Source of the DNA: Mucilaginibacter sp. Bleaf8
GTDB lineage: Bacteria; Bacteroidota; Bacteroidia; Sphingobacteriales; Sphingobacteriaceae
Direction of reading: 5' to 3'
Assembly (NCBI RefSeq): GCF_018390515.1
Contig: NZ_JAHBBK010000003.1
Span: 866,522 to 930,521, forward strand
Length of the DNA: 64,000 bases
The position numbers and the translations under genes were made by a program. Below are positions 1 to 8,737 of the stretch, one piece after another; position 1 is the stretch's first letter, and each line of letters begins with the position of its first letter. Under the pieces are notes generated by a model. That model was not told the DNA's origin. It did no database searches and worked only from the letters and a program-made list of their open reading frames with translations.

Positions 1-13
1 TACATTTATAAAT

Positions 14-45
14 GGCAGGGTACTAAAGGTGCCTTGCCTTTTTTT
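14..45 (+). terminator. Rho-independent-like terminator
   Basis: An imperfect 10-bp stem (14-23 with 29-38, two G-T wobbles) and a 5-base loop are followed by seven T residues. It probably ends a gene lying upstream of the window; no coding end of that gene is visible. Confidence 0.55.
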
Positions 46-97
46 ATTAACAGGGGTCGCAAGGGAATGATGTTATCGTTATTTTGGCTGCCTGAAT

Positions 98-670
98 ATG
101 AGTCGGAAAGTAGACGAAGATATCATCTTTAAAAATGCCAGCCCAGCAGAACTGGACGGTTTTGACCGCAGCTTTGATAACTGCCAGTTTATCGGTTGCG
201 ATTTCTCTTATGCCGATCTATCGAACAAAACATTCATCGATTGTACGTTCGATACCTGTAACCTGTCGCTCATCAAACTGGGTGGCGCAGGTTTACAAAA
301 CGTTAACTTTAAGGATTGTAAACTTACAGGCGTAAATTTTAGTGGCGCTTCTAATTTCTCCTTTTCTGTAAGTTTTAAAAGCTGCCAGTTGGATTACAGC
401 ATCTTTACCGGCAAAAAGATGAAGGCTGCAAAATTTGCAGACACTTCGTTGTCTGAAGTGGATTTTACAGAGGTAGACTTAACCAATGCCGTGTTTGAGC
501 ATTGTAACCTTAACCGGGCTGTTTTTAACCGAAGCATTTTAAAGGGAACTAACTTTGTTACCTCTTACAATATTGTTATCGATCCCGAAAATAACGTTAT
601 GGATAAGGCTAAGTTCAGCCACGATAGCCTGGCCGGGCTTTTAGCCAAGTATAACCTAATTATTAAATAA
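98..670 (+). CDS. pentapeptide-repeat protein
   Basis: A 190-residue protein built largely of A(D/N)LxF-type pentapeptide repeats (for example YADLSNKTF, VNFKDCKLTGVNF, EVDFTEVDLTNAVF), spread over about residues 10-150, which should fold as a right-handed quadrilateral beta-helix. There is no signal peptide or membrane segment, so it is probably cytoplasmic. Members of the family range from DNA-mimicking gyrase protectors to proteins of unknown role, and the repeats alone do not decide between them. The repeats are Cys-rich (QFIGCDF, TFIDCTF, VFEHCNL), which is common in Bacteroidota members. It stands alone, with an upstream terminator and the next gene convergent. The family call is firm; the function is unknown. 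Confidence 0.85.
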   Translation: MSRKVDEDIIFKNASPAELDGFDRSFDNCQFIGCDFSYADLSNKTFIDCTFDTCNLSLIKLGGAGLQNVNFKDCKLTGVNFSGASNFSFSVSFKSCQLDYSIFTGKKMKAAKFADTSLSEVDFTEVDLTNAVFEHCNLNRAVFNRSILKGTNFVTSYNIVIDPENNVMDKAKFSHDSLAGLLAKYNLIIK

Positions 671-791
671 TAGAGTCTTATTAAACCTAAAGTTATCAGG
701 AATATGGGATCCAAGCCAGGCATTGGGTACTTATAAAGTTAAGCACCTACTATCCCTCTGTTTTATTCTTCCGGAATATTCGTCCCGACGT

Positions 792-1196
792 TTAAATAGA
801 CGCCCGTAAAAAAAGGAATAAGAGTAGAAGTACAACTGCTATAATGATGATCACACTAACACTGGCGGCAGCAGAAGCCTTATATTCTGGATTAGGGATA
901 TGCCTTTTTTGAACTGGATCCCAAATCAACTTTGGAGTTCCGTATGTAACGCCTTCCATCTTTGTTGAATGATTTGGATCTAGTGTTTTGCCTTCTCCTG
1001 GTTTAAAATCTTTTCCACAATTAAGGCAGGTAATAATAATTTTATTACTTCCAATTGTTCCTGCAAACAGGCCTATGCCACCTGTTACGAGAACACCAGC
1101 TACAGCTTTTTTGCCACTAAACCCCTTTTTATTAGCACTAAGTTGTGTGGAACCACATTTAGGGCAATGTATTTCGAGTTGAGAATCAGTAGTCAT
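792..1196 (-). CDS. zinc-ribbon membrane protein
   Basis: A 134-residue protein of unknown function. Two CxxC pairs (C11/C14 in CPKCGS and C57/C60 in CLNCGK) bracket a Gly-rich hydrophobic stretch at about 31-50, as in split zinc ribbons. A strongly hydrophobic segment at about 109-131 forms a C-terminal membrane anchor. The protein is probably tail-anchored with the zinc ribbon in the cytoplasm. Nothing in the neighbourhood suggests a partner: upstream is a convergent pentapeptide-repeat gene and the next minus-strand gene upstream is the large glycan-modifying fusion. The zinc site is inferred from Cys spacing. Confidence 0.7.
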   Translation of the reverse strand: MTTDSQLEIHCPKCGSTQLSANKKGFSGKKAVAGVLVTGGIGLFAGTIGSNKIIITCLNCGKDFKPGEGKTLDPNHSTKMEGVTYGTPKLIWDPVQKRHIPNPEYKASAAASVSVIIIIAVVLLLLFLFLRASI

Positions 1197-1302
1197 ATTA
1201 ACATTATAATGTGAGAATCAAAAAAAGTCAACGCAGCAGTTTTATGCTAAAAATAAACGCAAGTATTAATGATTTTTAGCCAGCTTGTTATCTTTTGTCC
1301 AT

Positions 1303-4300
1303 TCAACTTGTAGTATCCATTTTATTAGCGCTTACATTACCTGTACGCTTCAGTACGCCCCAGCCGCTCAGCTCACCTTTCAGCGCCTTACGGATAGATT
1401 TGAACAGAATGTAGTACATCAGCTGCCGCCAAACAAAACGTTGCGGGATAATATATATCAGCTTCTTTAGACTTTCTCGCTCCATCTTGAAAGCAATGAT
1501 AGCCACAACAAAGTCGATCAAAATAAAAGCTGCATAGTAACCGAATATTTTGCCCGGATGATCGCTGAAGAAACCGGCAATCATCATCAAATCGGCCAGT
1601 GGCGAAAACAGCGGCAGTATGATCTGAAATATCAGAATATTCGGCATACCCACCATGCCAAAGAATTTGTATTTGCGGTTAAACAGCGCATCGCGGTTTT
1701 TCCAGAAGCTTTGCATTACTCCAAAACTCCATCTAAAGCGTTGTTTCAGTAAAGCCTGCAGGGTTTCTGGCGCTTCGGTATAAGCAATGGCCTCGCCGGC
1801 GTTGCGGATAATGTAATCGTGCTTCAGGATGCGCATGGTCAGGTCGCAGTCCTCAGCCAGCGTATCGGTAGTGAAACCGCCTGCGCGGAAAATGGCTGCT
1901 TTGCGGAAAGCGCCGATAGCACCCGGTACTACGGTAATGCTATTCAACAGGTCGAATGCACGGCGGTCCATATTTTGCGCGGTGATATATTCGATAGACT
2001 GCCAGCGGGTAATCAGGTTAGTTTCGTTACCTACCTTAACTGTTCCGGCAACGGCGCCAATCTCCTCGTCGGTAAAGTAAGCCATCAGGTGCAAAATGGC
2101 ATCGTTTTTCAATAGGGTATCCGCATCAATACAAACCACATAGTCGTGCCTGGCATGGCTGATACCAAAATTGAGGGCCGATGCTTTGCCACCGTTGGGT
2201 TTGGTTAACACCTTTACTACCGGGTGGTTACTGTAGGCCATGCTTACCACTTCAAAAGTTTTATCTTTTGAGCCGTCGTCCACAAAAATGATCTCCATTT
2301 CGGGATACTCCAGCTGGGTAAGGCTTTGTATTGTTTTTACAGCCGTAATTTCCTCGTTATATGCCGGTACAATAATGCTTACCGGTGGTAGCTTGGTCTT
2401 ATCAATAATATGGTCGGGCGCATTTTTATTCGTTGCGAACTGCCTTACAGCCAGTATGCCAATCAGTATAATACGGCCTACTGCCAAAAATATGGCCGAC
2501 AGGAACAGGTATAAACAGAACCAGTTGCTGTAAAACAGACCTACAGTAAACCAGTCATACAGTTTGCCGGTAACACCACTGTTGGCATCATCATGTACAG
2601 GCGGCATCAGGTCAGCCTTCTTTTTGTTCAGCACATCGGCTATCGTGGTAAACTGGTAGCCATGGCTTTTAAAATAACGGATGATGGCTGGCAGTGCTTT
2701 TACCGTTTCCTCGCGCGATTCGCCGCCCGCATCGTGCAATAGTATCATCGAGCCATTATCATGCTGTGCAATGGTACGGGCAATGATGCTGTCGGCTGTT
2801 ACACCCGGTTCCCAGTCGTGCGGATCGATAAACTCACCGATGTTGATATAGTTTTCTTTACGGCTCTGCGCCACCGGGATAATTTCGGCCAGTGTTTGCG
2901 GCTCGGCATCGGCGTTAAACGGTGCGCGGAAAAGTACCGTACTATGCCCGGTGATGGATTCAATCAGCTTACGGGTAGAGTTAAGCTCCAGGCTTACACG
3001 TTGCAAGCTGATCTGTGAAATATCCGGGTGAAAAAAAGTGTGATTGCCGATTTCATATCCTTCGTCGTAAATGCGTTTCAGGATAGGGATATTTTTTTCG
3101 ACCATGGAGCCAACTACGAAAAACGAAGCCGGTACTTTCTCCTTTTTCAGAATATCGAGTATACGGGGCGTATAGTTCGGGTCTGGCCCGTCATCAAACG
3201 TGAGTACTACTTTGCCTGGCGCGTAGCCATACCGCCTGATCACGTATTTGGTTGGCAGCTTGATATACCGCTGATTGGTGATAGTAAAGTTTTGGTTATC
3301 CAGGTTAACATCAATCTGGCCGGTGGTAGGGGTGGTCACCAAATCAAGTACCTCACCGTCGCCGGCGTAATCAATACGGTTGTTTAAACCTACGGTGGTA
3401 AGCTTCTTTACATCAACGCCGGTTTTGCGCAGCGAGTCGATCGATAAGTTTTTTTGGAAGAACGACCATAGCCGCGGGTCTTCGGTGCCTAAGCGCCATA
3501 GGGCTACACCGCCGGTAGCCCAGTCATCGGCCATGCGGATGATGTTAAAATTAGTAGCAGCATCGGCAAAGTACACGGTGTGCTGCAAGCTGTCAGAACC
3601 TTTATAAGTATAGCTCAGGTTGGCCGATTGCGGATCGAACTTGATTACACTACGGTGTTCTTGTGCCGTACTCACCGCCTGCTGATAGCCCATTGCCTGG
3701 CCTGCGCTGTTCAGGGGCCAGTCATAACCGCCGCCTGCTACGGCTAATATTACTTTTTCGCTGGGTACTTTGGCGCATACATCATCCAGTATCTCTTCAA
3801 CCCAGTGCTGGTGCGATATATCTCCGGCATTGGTTACGTCGGTATGCTGGTCTATCGCCATAACAAAAAGGTAGTCATTTACCTTTTGCAGGCGTGCCAG
3901 GTCAAACTCATCGTCCTGCGGCGATACATTCTGGGTCACCAGGAAGCCCTTGGCATGCAGGGTTTGATAAAGTTCCTGTTGAAAAGCAATATAATTGGGC
4001 GTATTACGGCTGCCGATATCCTCAAAGCTCAGGTTAAGGCCCTTCAGGCTATACTTTTGCAGATTATCGGCCAGATTATTAATAAAGGCCGTACGCAGCT
4101 TTTTGTTATTGATAATACGGATAACATCCTTACTATCAAACCCGCCTGTCGTGTTCGTATAGTTGATATAATTGGTTAAAGATACGATGACCGGCTTTTT
4201 GAACTTTTTATTCAGATTTACCAGGCCCGTGTCCAAACGCACGGTAATCGTATCCTGATTAGGTGTCATAGAAAAGCCTTCGCTTACAATCATATCCAGC

Positions 4301-4674
4301 TTGGCTATATGGTCAACCAGCGAAGCGTAGGCCTGCGGCTCCCATGCATGGTAAAAACCTGCACTAATGCGGTTGGCATTATTGGGATGCTTAAGCTGGT
4401 GCTGCCGGCGGGCACGCTCCAGCGCCTTTATTTCTTCTTTTTGTATAGTAAACGACCTGTATTTGGTTGACCGCTTAAGCCGGTTCAACTCATCTTGGGT
4501 CAGTTTTTTAGGCGTAGGTGTAAGATTGGGCAGAGCGGGGTATTGTTTGGAGCTAACCGTAATAGCAGCAGCTACCACACCGCTAATGAGTACCAACAAC
4601 AACAAGCGGCTAAGCCATTTAAAACGATTCCAACGATTGGGATTATCTGCTTGAAAGATTTGCTTTTCAGCCAT
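1303..4674 (-). CDS. GH18-like / polysaccharide deacetylase / GT2 fusion
   Basis: An 1123-residue multidomain membrane protein. In order: an N-terminal membrane segment (about 21-41); a GH18-like TIM-barrel region (about 100-410); a NodB polysaccharide deacetylase domain (about 485-685) with the metal motif TFDDGPDP at 492-499 and the HxxxH pair H545/H549; membrane segments near 710-745; a processive GT2 domain with DD799-800, DAD850-852, ED941-942 and QRFRW at 978-982; and C-terminal membrane helices. The GT2 motifs match the hyaluronan/chitin/PgaC synthase family, so it probably makes and trims an exported beta-linked, perhaps N-acetylglucosamine-containing, polymer. In the GH18 part the usual DxxDxDxE reads KGLNLSFE (211-218): only the Glu remains, so hydrolysis is doubtful. 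Polymer identity is inference. Confidence 0.85.
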   Translation of the reverse strand: MAEKQIFQADNPNRWNRFKWLSRLLLLVLISGVVAAAITVSSKQYPALPNLTPTPKKLTQDELNRLKRSTKYRSFTIQKEEIKALERARRQHQLKHPNNANRISAGFYHAWEPQAYASLVDHIAKLDMIVSEGFSMTPNQDTITVRLDTGLVNLNKKFKKPVIVSLTNYINYTNTTGGFDSKDVIRIINNKKLRTAFINNLADNLQKYSLKGLNLSFEDIGSRNTPNYIAFQQELYQTLHAKGFLVTQNVSPQDDEFDLARLQKVNDYLFVMAIDQHTDVTNAGDISHQHWVEEILDDVCAKVPSEKVILAVAGGGYDWPLNSAGQAMGYQQAVSTAQEHRSVIKFDPQSANLSYTYKGSDSLQHTVYFADAATNFNIIRMADDWATGGVALWRLGTEDPRLWSFFQKNLSIDSLRKTGVDVKKLTTVGLNNRIDYAGDGEVLDLVTTPTTGQIDVNLDNQNFTITNQRYIKLPTKYVIRRYGYAPGKVVLTFDDGPDPNYTPRILDILKKEKVPASFFVVGSMVEKNIPILKRIYDEGYEIGNHTFFHPDISQISLQRVSLELNSTRKLIESITGHSTVLFRAPFNADAEPQTLAEIIPVAQSRKENYINIGEFIDPHDWEPGVTADSIIARTIAQHDNGSMILLHDAGGESREETVKALPAIIRYFKSHGYQFTTIADVLNKKKADLMPPVHDDANSGVTGKLYDWFTVGLFYSNWFCLYLFLSAIFLAVGRIILIGILAVRQFATNKNAPDHIIDKTKLPPVSIIVPAYNEEITAVKTIQSLTQLEYPEMEIIFVDDGSKDKTFEVVSMAYSNHPVVKVLTKPNGGKASALNFGISHARHDYVVCIDADTLLKNDAILHLMAYFTDEEIGAVAGTVKVGNETNLITRWQSIEYITAQNMDRRAFDLLNSITVVPGAIGAFRKAAIFRAGGFTTDTLAEDCDLTMRILKHDYIIRNAGEAIAYTEAPETLQALLKQRFRWSFGVMQSFWKNRDALFNRKYKFFGMVGMPNILIFQIILPLFSPLADLMMIAGFFSDHPGKIFGYYAAFILIDFVVAIIAFKMERESLKKLIYIIPQRFVWRQLMYYILFKSIRKALKGELSGWGVLKRTGNVSANKMDTTS

Positions 4675-4749
4675 TAACAGGATATTTAAACTTCGGCTAC
4701 AAAAGTACGGCTTTTGTTATGAAGATAATAGAGAAGGAAGTACAGAGGC

Positions 4750-4911
4750 CTATTTGCCGGCTTTACCCGGCTCTACCGACGAAAAATCAACGCCGCATTT
4801 ACAGTTGGTGCCACAGCCTTTTTTGGCAACCAGGCTCTTATAAATCATCCGCCCCACATAAAAAACAGCGGCAATAAAAAGTAAAATTATAATAGCTGTT
4901 TGTACATTCAT
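4750..4911 (-). CDS. small Cys-rich membrane protein (FeoB-associated type)
   Basis: A 53-residue ORF starting at the ATG at 4909-4911. It has one N-terminal membrane helix (about 4-22), then VAKKGCGTNCKCGV with three cysteines in a short window. This is the layout of 'FeoB-associated Cys-rich membrane proteins', which normally sit beside the ferrous-iron transporter gene. No feoA or feoB lies nearby, so the iron link is family resemblance only. Codon use and the helix plus Cys pattern support a real gene despite its size. The gap down to the large fusion gene (75 bases) could allow co-transcription. Confidence 0.6.
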   Translation of the reverse strand: MNVQTAIIILLFIAAVFYVGRMIYKSLVAKKGCGTNCKCGVDFSSVEPGKAGK

Positions 4912-5027
4912 CACACAAAATTACATTACTACTGCTATAATATACGCATAATGCGGCCGGTTATTATGCAGTTTTACTTTTATATGAAGCAAGTTAATAT
5001 AGCTGTGTATAAATATTTTTAAAGCAT

Positions 5028-5081
5028 AAAGCCATGCTCCGGAAGTATACTTTAACAGCATACCTCCGGTTGCATGGCTTT
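5028..5081 (-). terminator. long hairpin after the ATP-grasp gene
   Basis: Outer arms 5028-5037 and 5072-5081 pair perfectly (10 bp), with a further partial inner stem (TCCGG/CCGG). It lies 19 bases past the stop of the minus-strand ATP-grasp gene and is followed by an AT-rich stretch, so it most likely acts as its terminator or an mRNA 3' stabiliser. Confidence 0.5.
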
Positions 5082-5099
5082 GTGAATTATTGCAGCAGG

Positions 5100-6305
5100 T
5101 TATGCTTTTTTCTTGGCGGCTGGCTTTTTAGCTTTGGCCTTGGCTGGTTGTGCTTCTGCAACCGGGGCTGCAACAGCTGGCTCAGCAACTGCGGGTTGCT
5201 CCGTAGCTTTGGCTTTTGCCTTAGGTGCAGCCTTTGCTTTTTTAGGTTTTTCGGCAACTGCTGGTTCCGGTTGGGCCTCTTCACTTATCGGGTGGTCAAT
5301 TACACCAATGCTTACATCGGCTTTGGCAGCCGGCGCTTTTGCTTTTACCGGAGTGCTTACCAGCGGTGTTTTGCCAACTGCAGCTTTGATGTATTCGCCC
5401 CAGGTAAGATTGTCAATACCGTCTTTCTGCTTTTTAGCACAATCAATAGCGTAAGTAGCAAGCGTATCAACTACCCAGTCAAAGTTTTCCTGGCCCAATA
5501 GTTCGGCGTCAACCTCGGCTACCGGGTTGCTGAAATCAATGGCATAGGGTATGCCATCACGTACGGCAAACTCCACAGTGTTGAAATCATAACCTATGTA
5601 CTGGTTTATTTTTAAAGTATACTCTTCAATGGTTTTTAACAGTTTTTTAGCTGCTGCCGATGTGCCCGGCTGGCCCAGTTGCTGGTTGCCCTGATTGTAT
5701 TGCATAATACGCACATGCTTGCCGCCAATGCAATAGCAACGGAAGTACTCATCAAAGGTAATGGCTTCCTGCAGCATCATTACCTGCTGGCCGGTGCCTT
5801 CAAATTTACTCCACAGATCTTCCTGATCTGCTATCTGATAAACGCTGTCCCAGTTGCTGCCGTCAACCGGTTTTAAGTAAGCGGGGAAACCTACGTATTC
5901 AAAAATGGCATCCCAGTTAAGTGGGTAGGCCAGGTTTTGAAAAGATTGGTCGGTAGTACCGGCAGGCAGTTCTTTTGATGGTAACAGCACGGTTTTAGGC
6001 ACCGGTATGCCTAACGTAACGGCCAGGGCATTGTTAAAGAACTTTTCATTGCCTACGGTGTAAAACGGATTATTGATAACTGCCGTTCCTGACAGTGCTG
6101 CATTTTTAAGGGTTGCCTGATAAAAAGGCACATCCAGTGAAGCGCGGTCAATAATAACGGCGTAATCCAGCGGTTCGCCCTGTAATACTTTGTCTATCCG
6201 GACAAACTCGGCGGTAATGTTTTTGTCGGCTTTTTCGTTAACACGATCAACAATGGCTTGCGGAAAAGTACTGTCCTGGCCAAATAAGATACCTATTTTT
6301 TTCAT
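5100..6305 (-). CDS. ATP-grasp domain protein with Lys/Ala/Pro-rich tail
   Basis: A 401-residue protein. Residues 1-about 300 resemble RimK/D-Ala-ligase-like ATP-grasp enzymes: YLKPVDGSNWDSVYQI supplies the nucleotide-binding lysine region, MMLQEAI the next strand, and NTVEFAVRDGIPYAIDFSNP the metal-binding Glu/Asn segment. From about 315 on, the chain is low complexity, rich in K, A, P and Q, in repeated 'KAKA' and 'PAVAEP' units, and ends in KKKA. Such basic tails recall histone-H1-like proteins and may bind nucleic acid or a polyanion, but this is inference. The substrate is unknown. It is divergent from typA, with 263 bases between the two starts, and followed by a hairpin. Confidence 0.7.
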   Translation of the reverse strand: MKKIGILFGQDSTFPQAIVDRVNEKADKNITAEFVRIDKVLQGEPLDYAVIIDRASLDVPFYQATLKNAALSGTAVINNPFYTVGNEKFFNNALAVTLGIPVPKTVLLPSKELPAGTTDQSFQNLAYPLNWDAIFEYVGFPAYLKPVDGSNWDSVYQIADQEDLWSKFEGTGQQVMMLQEAITFDEYFRCYCIGGKHVRIMQYNQGNQQLGQPGTSAAAKKLLKTIEEYTLKINQYIGYDFNTVEFAVRDGIPYAIDFSNPVAEVDAELLGQENFDWVVDTLATYAIDCAKKQKDGIDNLTWGEYIKAAVGKTPLVSTPVKAKAPAAKADVSIGVIDHPISEEAQPEPAVAEKPKKAKAAPKAKAKATEQPAVAEPAVAAPVAEAQPAKAKAKKPAAKKKA

Positions 6306-6536
6306 GGTAATGGATATGGATTTGTGGTCGGTTTTTGGAGTTTGCTATCTGTTTAATTTTTATTGATAAAAAACAAGACAAACGGATTGTTTGACCAAGC
6401 CGTAACTATTATACAGATATGATGCGAAGCAGCTTAAAATGTAACCGCAATTTAAACATAATTTGATATCAGCAACTATTAATTCTCAATGCATTGTAAA
6501 ATCGTTGCAAAGCTTTAAAATGCAATAAATTAAGCG

Positions 6537-6544
6537 TATCTTTG
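6537..6544 (+). promoter_or_regulatory. typA promoter -7 box
   Basis: TATCTTTG matches the Bacteroidota sigma-A -7 consensus TAnnTTTG exactly and lies 24 bases before the typA start at 6569. A clear -33 TTTG at normal spacing is not evident. Confidence 0.6.
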
Positions 6545-6568
6545 CGCAAAATTCAAGAGGCATATTTC

Positions 6569-8383
6569 ATGCAAAATCAAATTCGTAACATTGCTATTAT
6601 AGCACACGTTGACCACGGTAAAACTACACTGGTTGACAAAATTCTGCATAGCTGCGCCATTTTTCGTGATAATCAGGAAACCGGTGAGCTGATTCTGGAT
6701 AACAATGATTTGGAACGTGAACGTGGTATTACCATCGTATCTAAAAACGTATCAGTACGTTACAAAGATGTAAAAATCAACATCATTGATACCCCAGGTC
6801 ACGCCGACTTTGGTGGCGAGGTAGAGCGTGTGTTAAAAATGGCCGACGGTGTATTGCTGCTTTGCGATGCTTTTGAGGGCGCCATGCCGCAAACCCGTTT
6901 CGTAACCCAAAAGGCTTTGGCTTTAGGCTTAAAACCTATTGTGGTTGTTAATAAAGTAGATAAAGAGAACTGCCGCCCTGAAGAGGTGTACGAGCAGATA
7001 TTTGAATTGTTCTTTAACCTGGATGCTACCGAAGAGCAATTAGAGTTCCCGGTAATTTACGGTTCATCGAAACAAGGCTGGATGAGTACCGACTATAAGG
7101 TTAAAACCGATGATATTTTCCCTTTAATGGATGCTATCCTGGAAAATATCCCGCCGGCACCTATAAGTGAAGGTACGCTGCAAATGCAGATCACTTCGTT
7201 AGATTATTCATCTTTCGTAGGTCGTATTGCAGTAGGCCGTGTAGCTCGTGGCGTTATTAAAGAAAACCAACCGGTATCTTTAGTAAAACGCGATGGTACA
7301 ATCCAAAAATCAAGAATAAAAGAGCTTTATACTTTTGAAGGTTTAGGAAAAGTTAAAGTTCAGGAAGTTAAGTCGGGTGATATTTGCGCAGTTGTAGGTA
7401 TTGAAGGTTTTGATATTGGCGATACTATCGCTGATTTTGAAAATCCGGAACAACTGGAAGTTATCCACATCGACGAGCCTACCATGAACATGCTGTTCAC
7501 CATCAATACCTCACCGTTTTTTGGTAAAGAAGGTAAATTTGTAACATCACGCCACCTGCGCGATCGTTTGTACAAAGAGATGGAAAAAAACCTGGCTCTG
7601 AAAGTAGTTGAAACCGAATCTCCGGATGCTTACTTAGTATATGGCCGTGGTATCCTTCACTTATCTGTACTGATCGAAACCATGCGTCGTGAAGGTTACG
7701 AGTTGCAGGTTGGTCAGCCACAGGTTATCATCAAAGAAATTGATGGTGTTAAATGTGAGCCGGTCGAAGTATTAACAGTAGACGTACCTGGTGATGTTGC
7801 TGGTAAGGTAATTGAGCTGGTAACCCAACGTAAAGGCGACCTGCTGGTAATGGAACCTAAAGGCGATTTGCAACACTTAGAGTTTGAAATTCCGGCACGT
7901 GGTATTATCGGTTTACGTAACAACGTATTAACCGCTACCGGCGGCGAGGCTATTATGGCACACCGCTTTAAAGCTTACGAGCCTTGGAAAGGTCAGATCC
8001 CTGGTCGTTCAAACGGTGTATTGGTATCTATGGATACTGGTAAAACTACCGCTTTTGCTATCGATAAATTACAGGACCGCGGTCGTTTCTTCATCGAGCC
8101 TGGTGTAGATATTTACGAAGGTCAGGTTTTAGGCGAACACATTCGTGATAACGATTTGGTGATCAACTTAACTAAAGGCAAGCAGTTAACCAACATGCGT
8201 GCATCAGGTAGTGATACCAACGTGCGTATTGCACCAGCTATCAAATTCTCGTTAGAAGAATCAATGGAGTATATCCAGGCTGATGAGTACATTGAGGTTA
8301 CCCCACAAAGTATCCGTATCCGTAAAATATACCTGAACGAGAACGAAAGAAAAATTAACGCTAAAAAATTCGCACAAGCGTAA
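6569..8383 (+). CDS. typA: translational GTPase TypA/BipA
   Basis: A 604-residue ribosome-binding GTPase that helps 50S maturation and stress growth. The G1 motif AHVDHGKTT, the switch II DTPGHADF, the NKVD motif and the C-terminal TypA-specific domain are all present, and the length is close to E. coli BipA (607). The ATG at 6569 is chosen over the in-frame TTG at 6542: it gives the conserved N-terminus MQNQIRNIAIIAHVDHG and follows an AAGAGG ribosome-binding site at 6555-6560, whereas the TTG overlaps the -7 box. It is a single-gene unit closed by a strong terminator. Confidence 0.97.
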   Translation: MQNQIRNIAIIAHVDHGKTTLVDKILHSCAIFRDNQETGELILDNNDLERERGITIVSKNVSVRYKDVKINIIDTPGHADFGGEVERVLKMADGVLLLCDAFEGAMPQTRFVTQKALALGLKPIVVVNKVDKENCRPEEVYEQIFELFFNLDATEEQLEFPVIYGSSKQGWMSTDYKVKTDDIFPLMDAILENIPPAPISEGTLQMQITSLDYSSFVGRIAVGRVARGVIKENQPVSLVKRDGTIQKSRIKELYTFEGLGKVKVQEVKSGDICAVVGIEGFDIGDTIADFENPEQLEVIHIDEPTMNMLFTINTSPFFGKEGKFVTSRHLRDRLYKEMEKNLALKVVETESPDAYLVYGRGILHLSVLIETMRREGYELQVGQPQVIIKEIDGVKCEPVEVLTVDVPGDVAGKVIELVTQRKGDLLVMEPKGDLQHLEFEIPARGIIGLRNNVLTATGGEAIMAHRFKAYEPWKGQIPGRSNGVLVSMDTGKTTAFAIDKLQDRGRFFIEPGVDIYEGQVLGEHIRDNDLVINLTKGKQLTNMRASGSDTNVRIAPAIKFSLEESMEYIQADEYIEVTPQSIRIRKIYLNENERKINAKKFAQA

Positions 8384-8401
8384 TTTTCACTATACTAATT
8401 G

Positions 8402-8431
8402 AAAAGCGGGCTTTTTAAACCCGCTTTTTTT
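8402..8431 (+). terminator. typA terminator
   Basis: A 9-bp perfect stem (8402-8410 with 8420-8428) and a T-run to 8431, 19 bases after the typA stop. Confidence 0.85.
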
Positions 8432-8737
8432 GTGCCCATCATTTTTTTGCTCAGTTTCAGATTATTTATTGCTTATACAGCAGATGTCTTGTTAAAAAGG
8501 GTATATTAGCGCAACTAATCCTTATTATCAACACAATTAATGCAATTGGTATGCAATTACACGTCCAATCTGTCGTACTTACAATCCTTCTCTCATCCGT
8601 CAAGCAGTCACATTTTTCCATGTTGCCTTTAGAAACAAATAATTCTTAAGAGGTAGCCCATTGTATCTTGTTTTTATAGCAAATACCCCGTATAGGCCAT
8701 TTTGCTGATTCTCACACTGTTTTTAAGCTTGATTTTT
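8432..8737. other. intergenic, no gene seen
   Basis: AT-rich stretch between the typA terminator and the glycosyltransferase start. I see no coding frame, RNA gene or convincing promoter; it presumably carries the leader and promoter of the downstream gene. Confidence 0.5.

Noticed and set aside
5034..5501. Plus-strand ORF of 155 codons rich in Cys, Phe and Leu opposite the ATP-grasp tail
   Set aside because: It is the antisense shadow of the Lys/Ala/Pro repeat tail; the minus-strand frame has clear family motifs.
6542..6568. TTG start extending typA by 9 codons
   Set aside because: It overlaps the -7 promoter box; the ATG at 6569 has a ribosome-binding site and matches family length.
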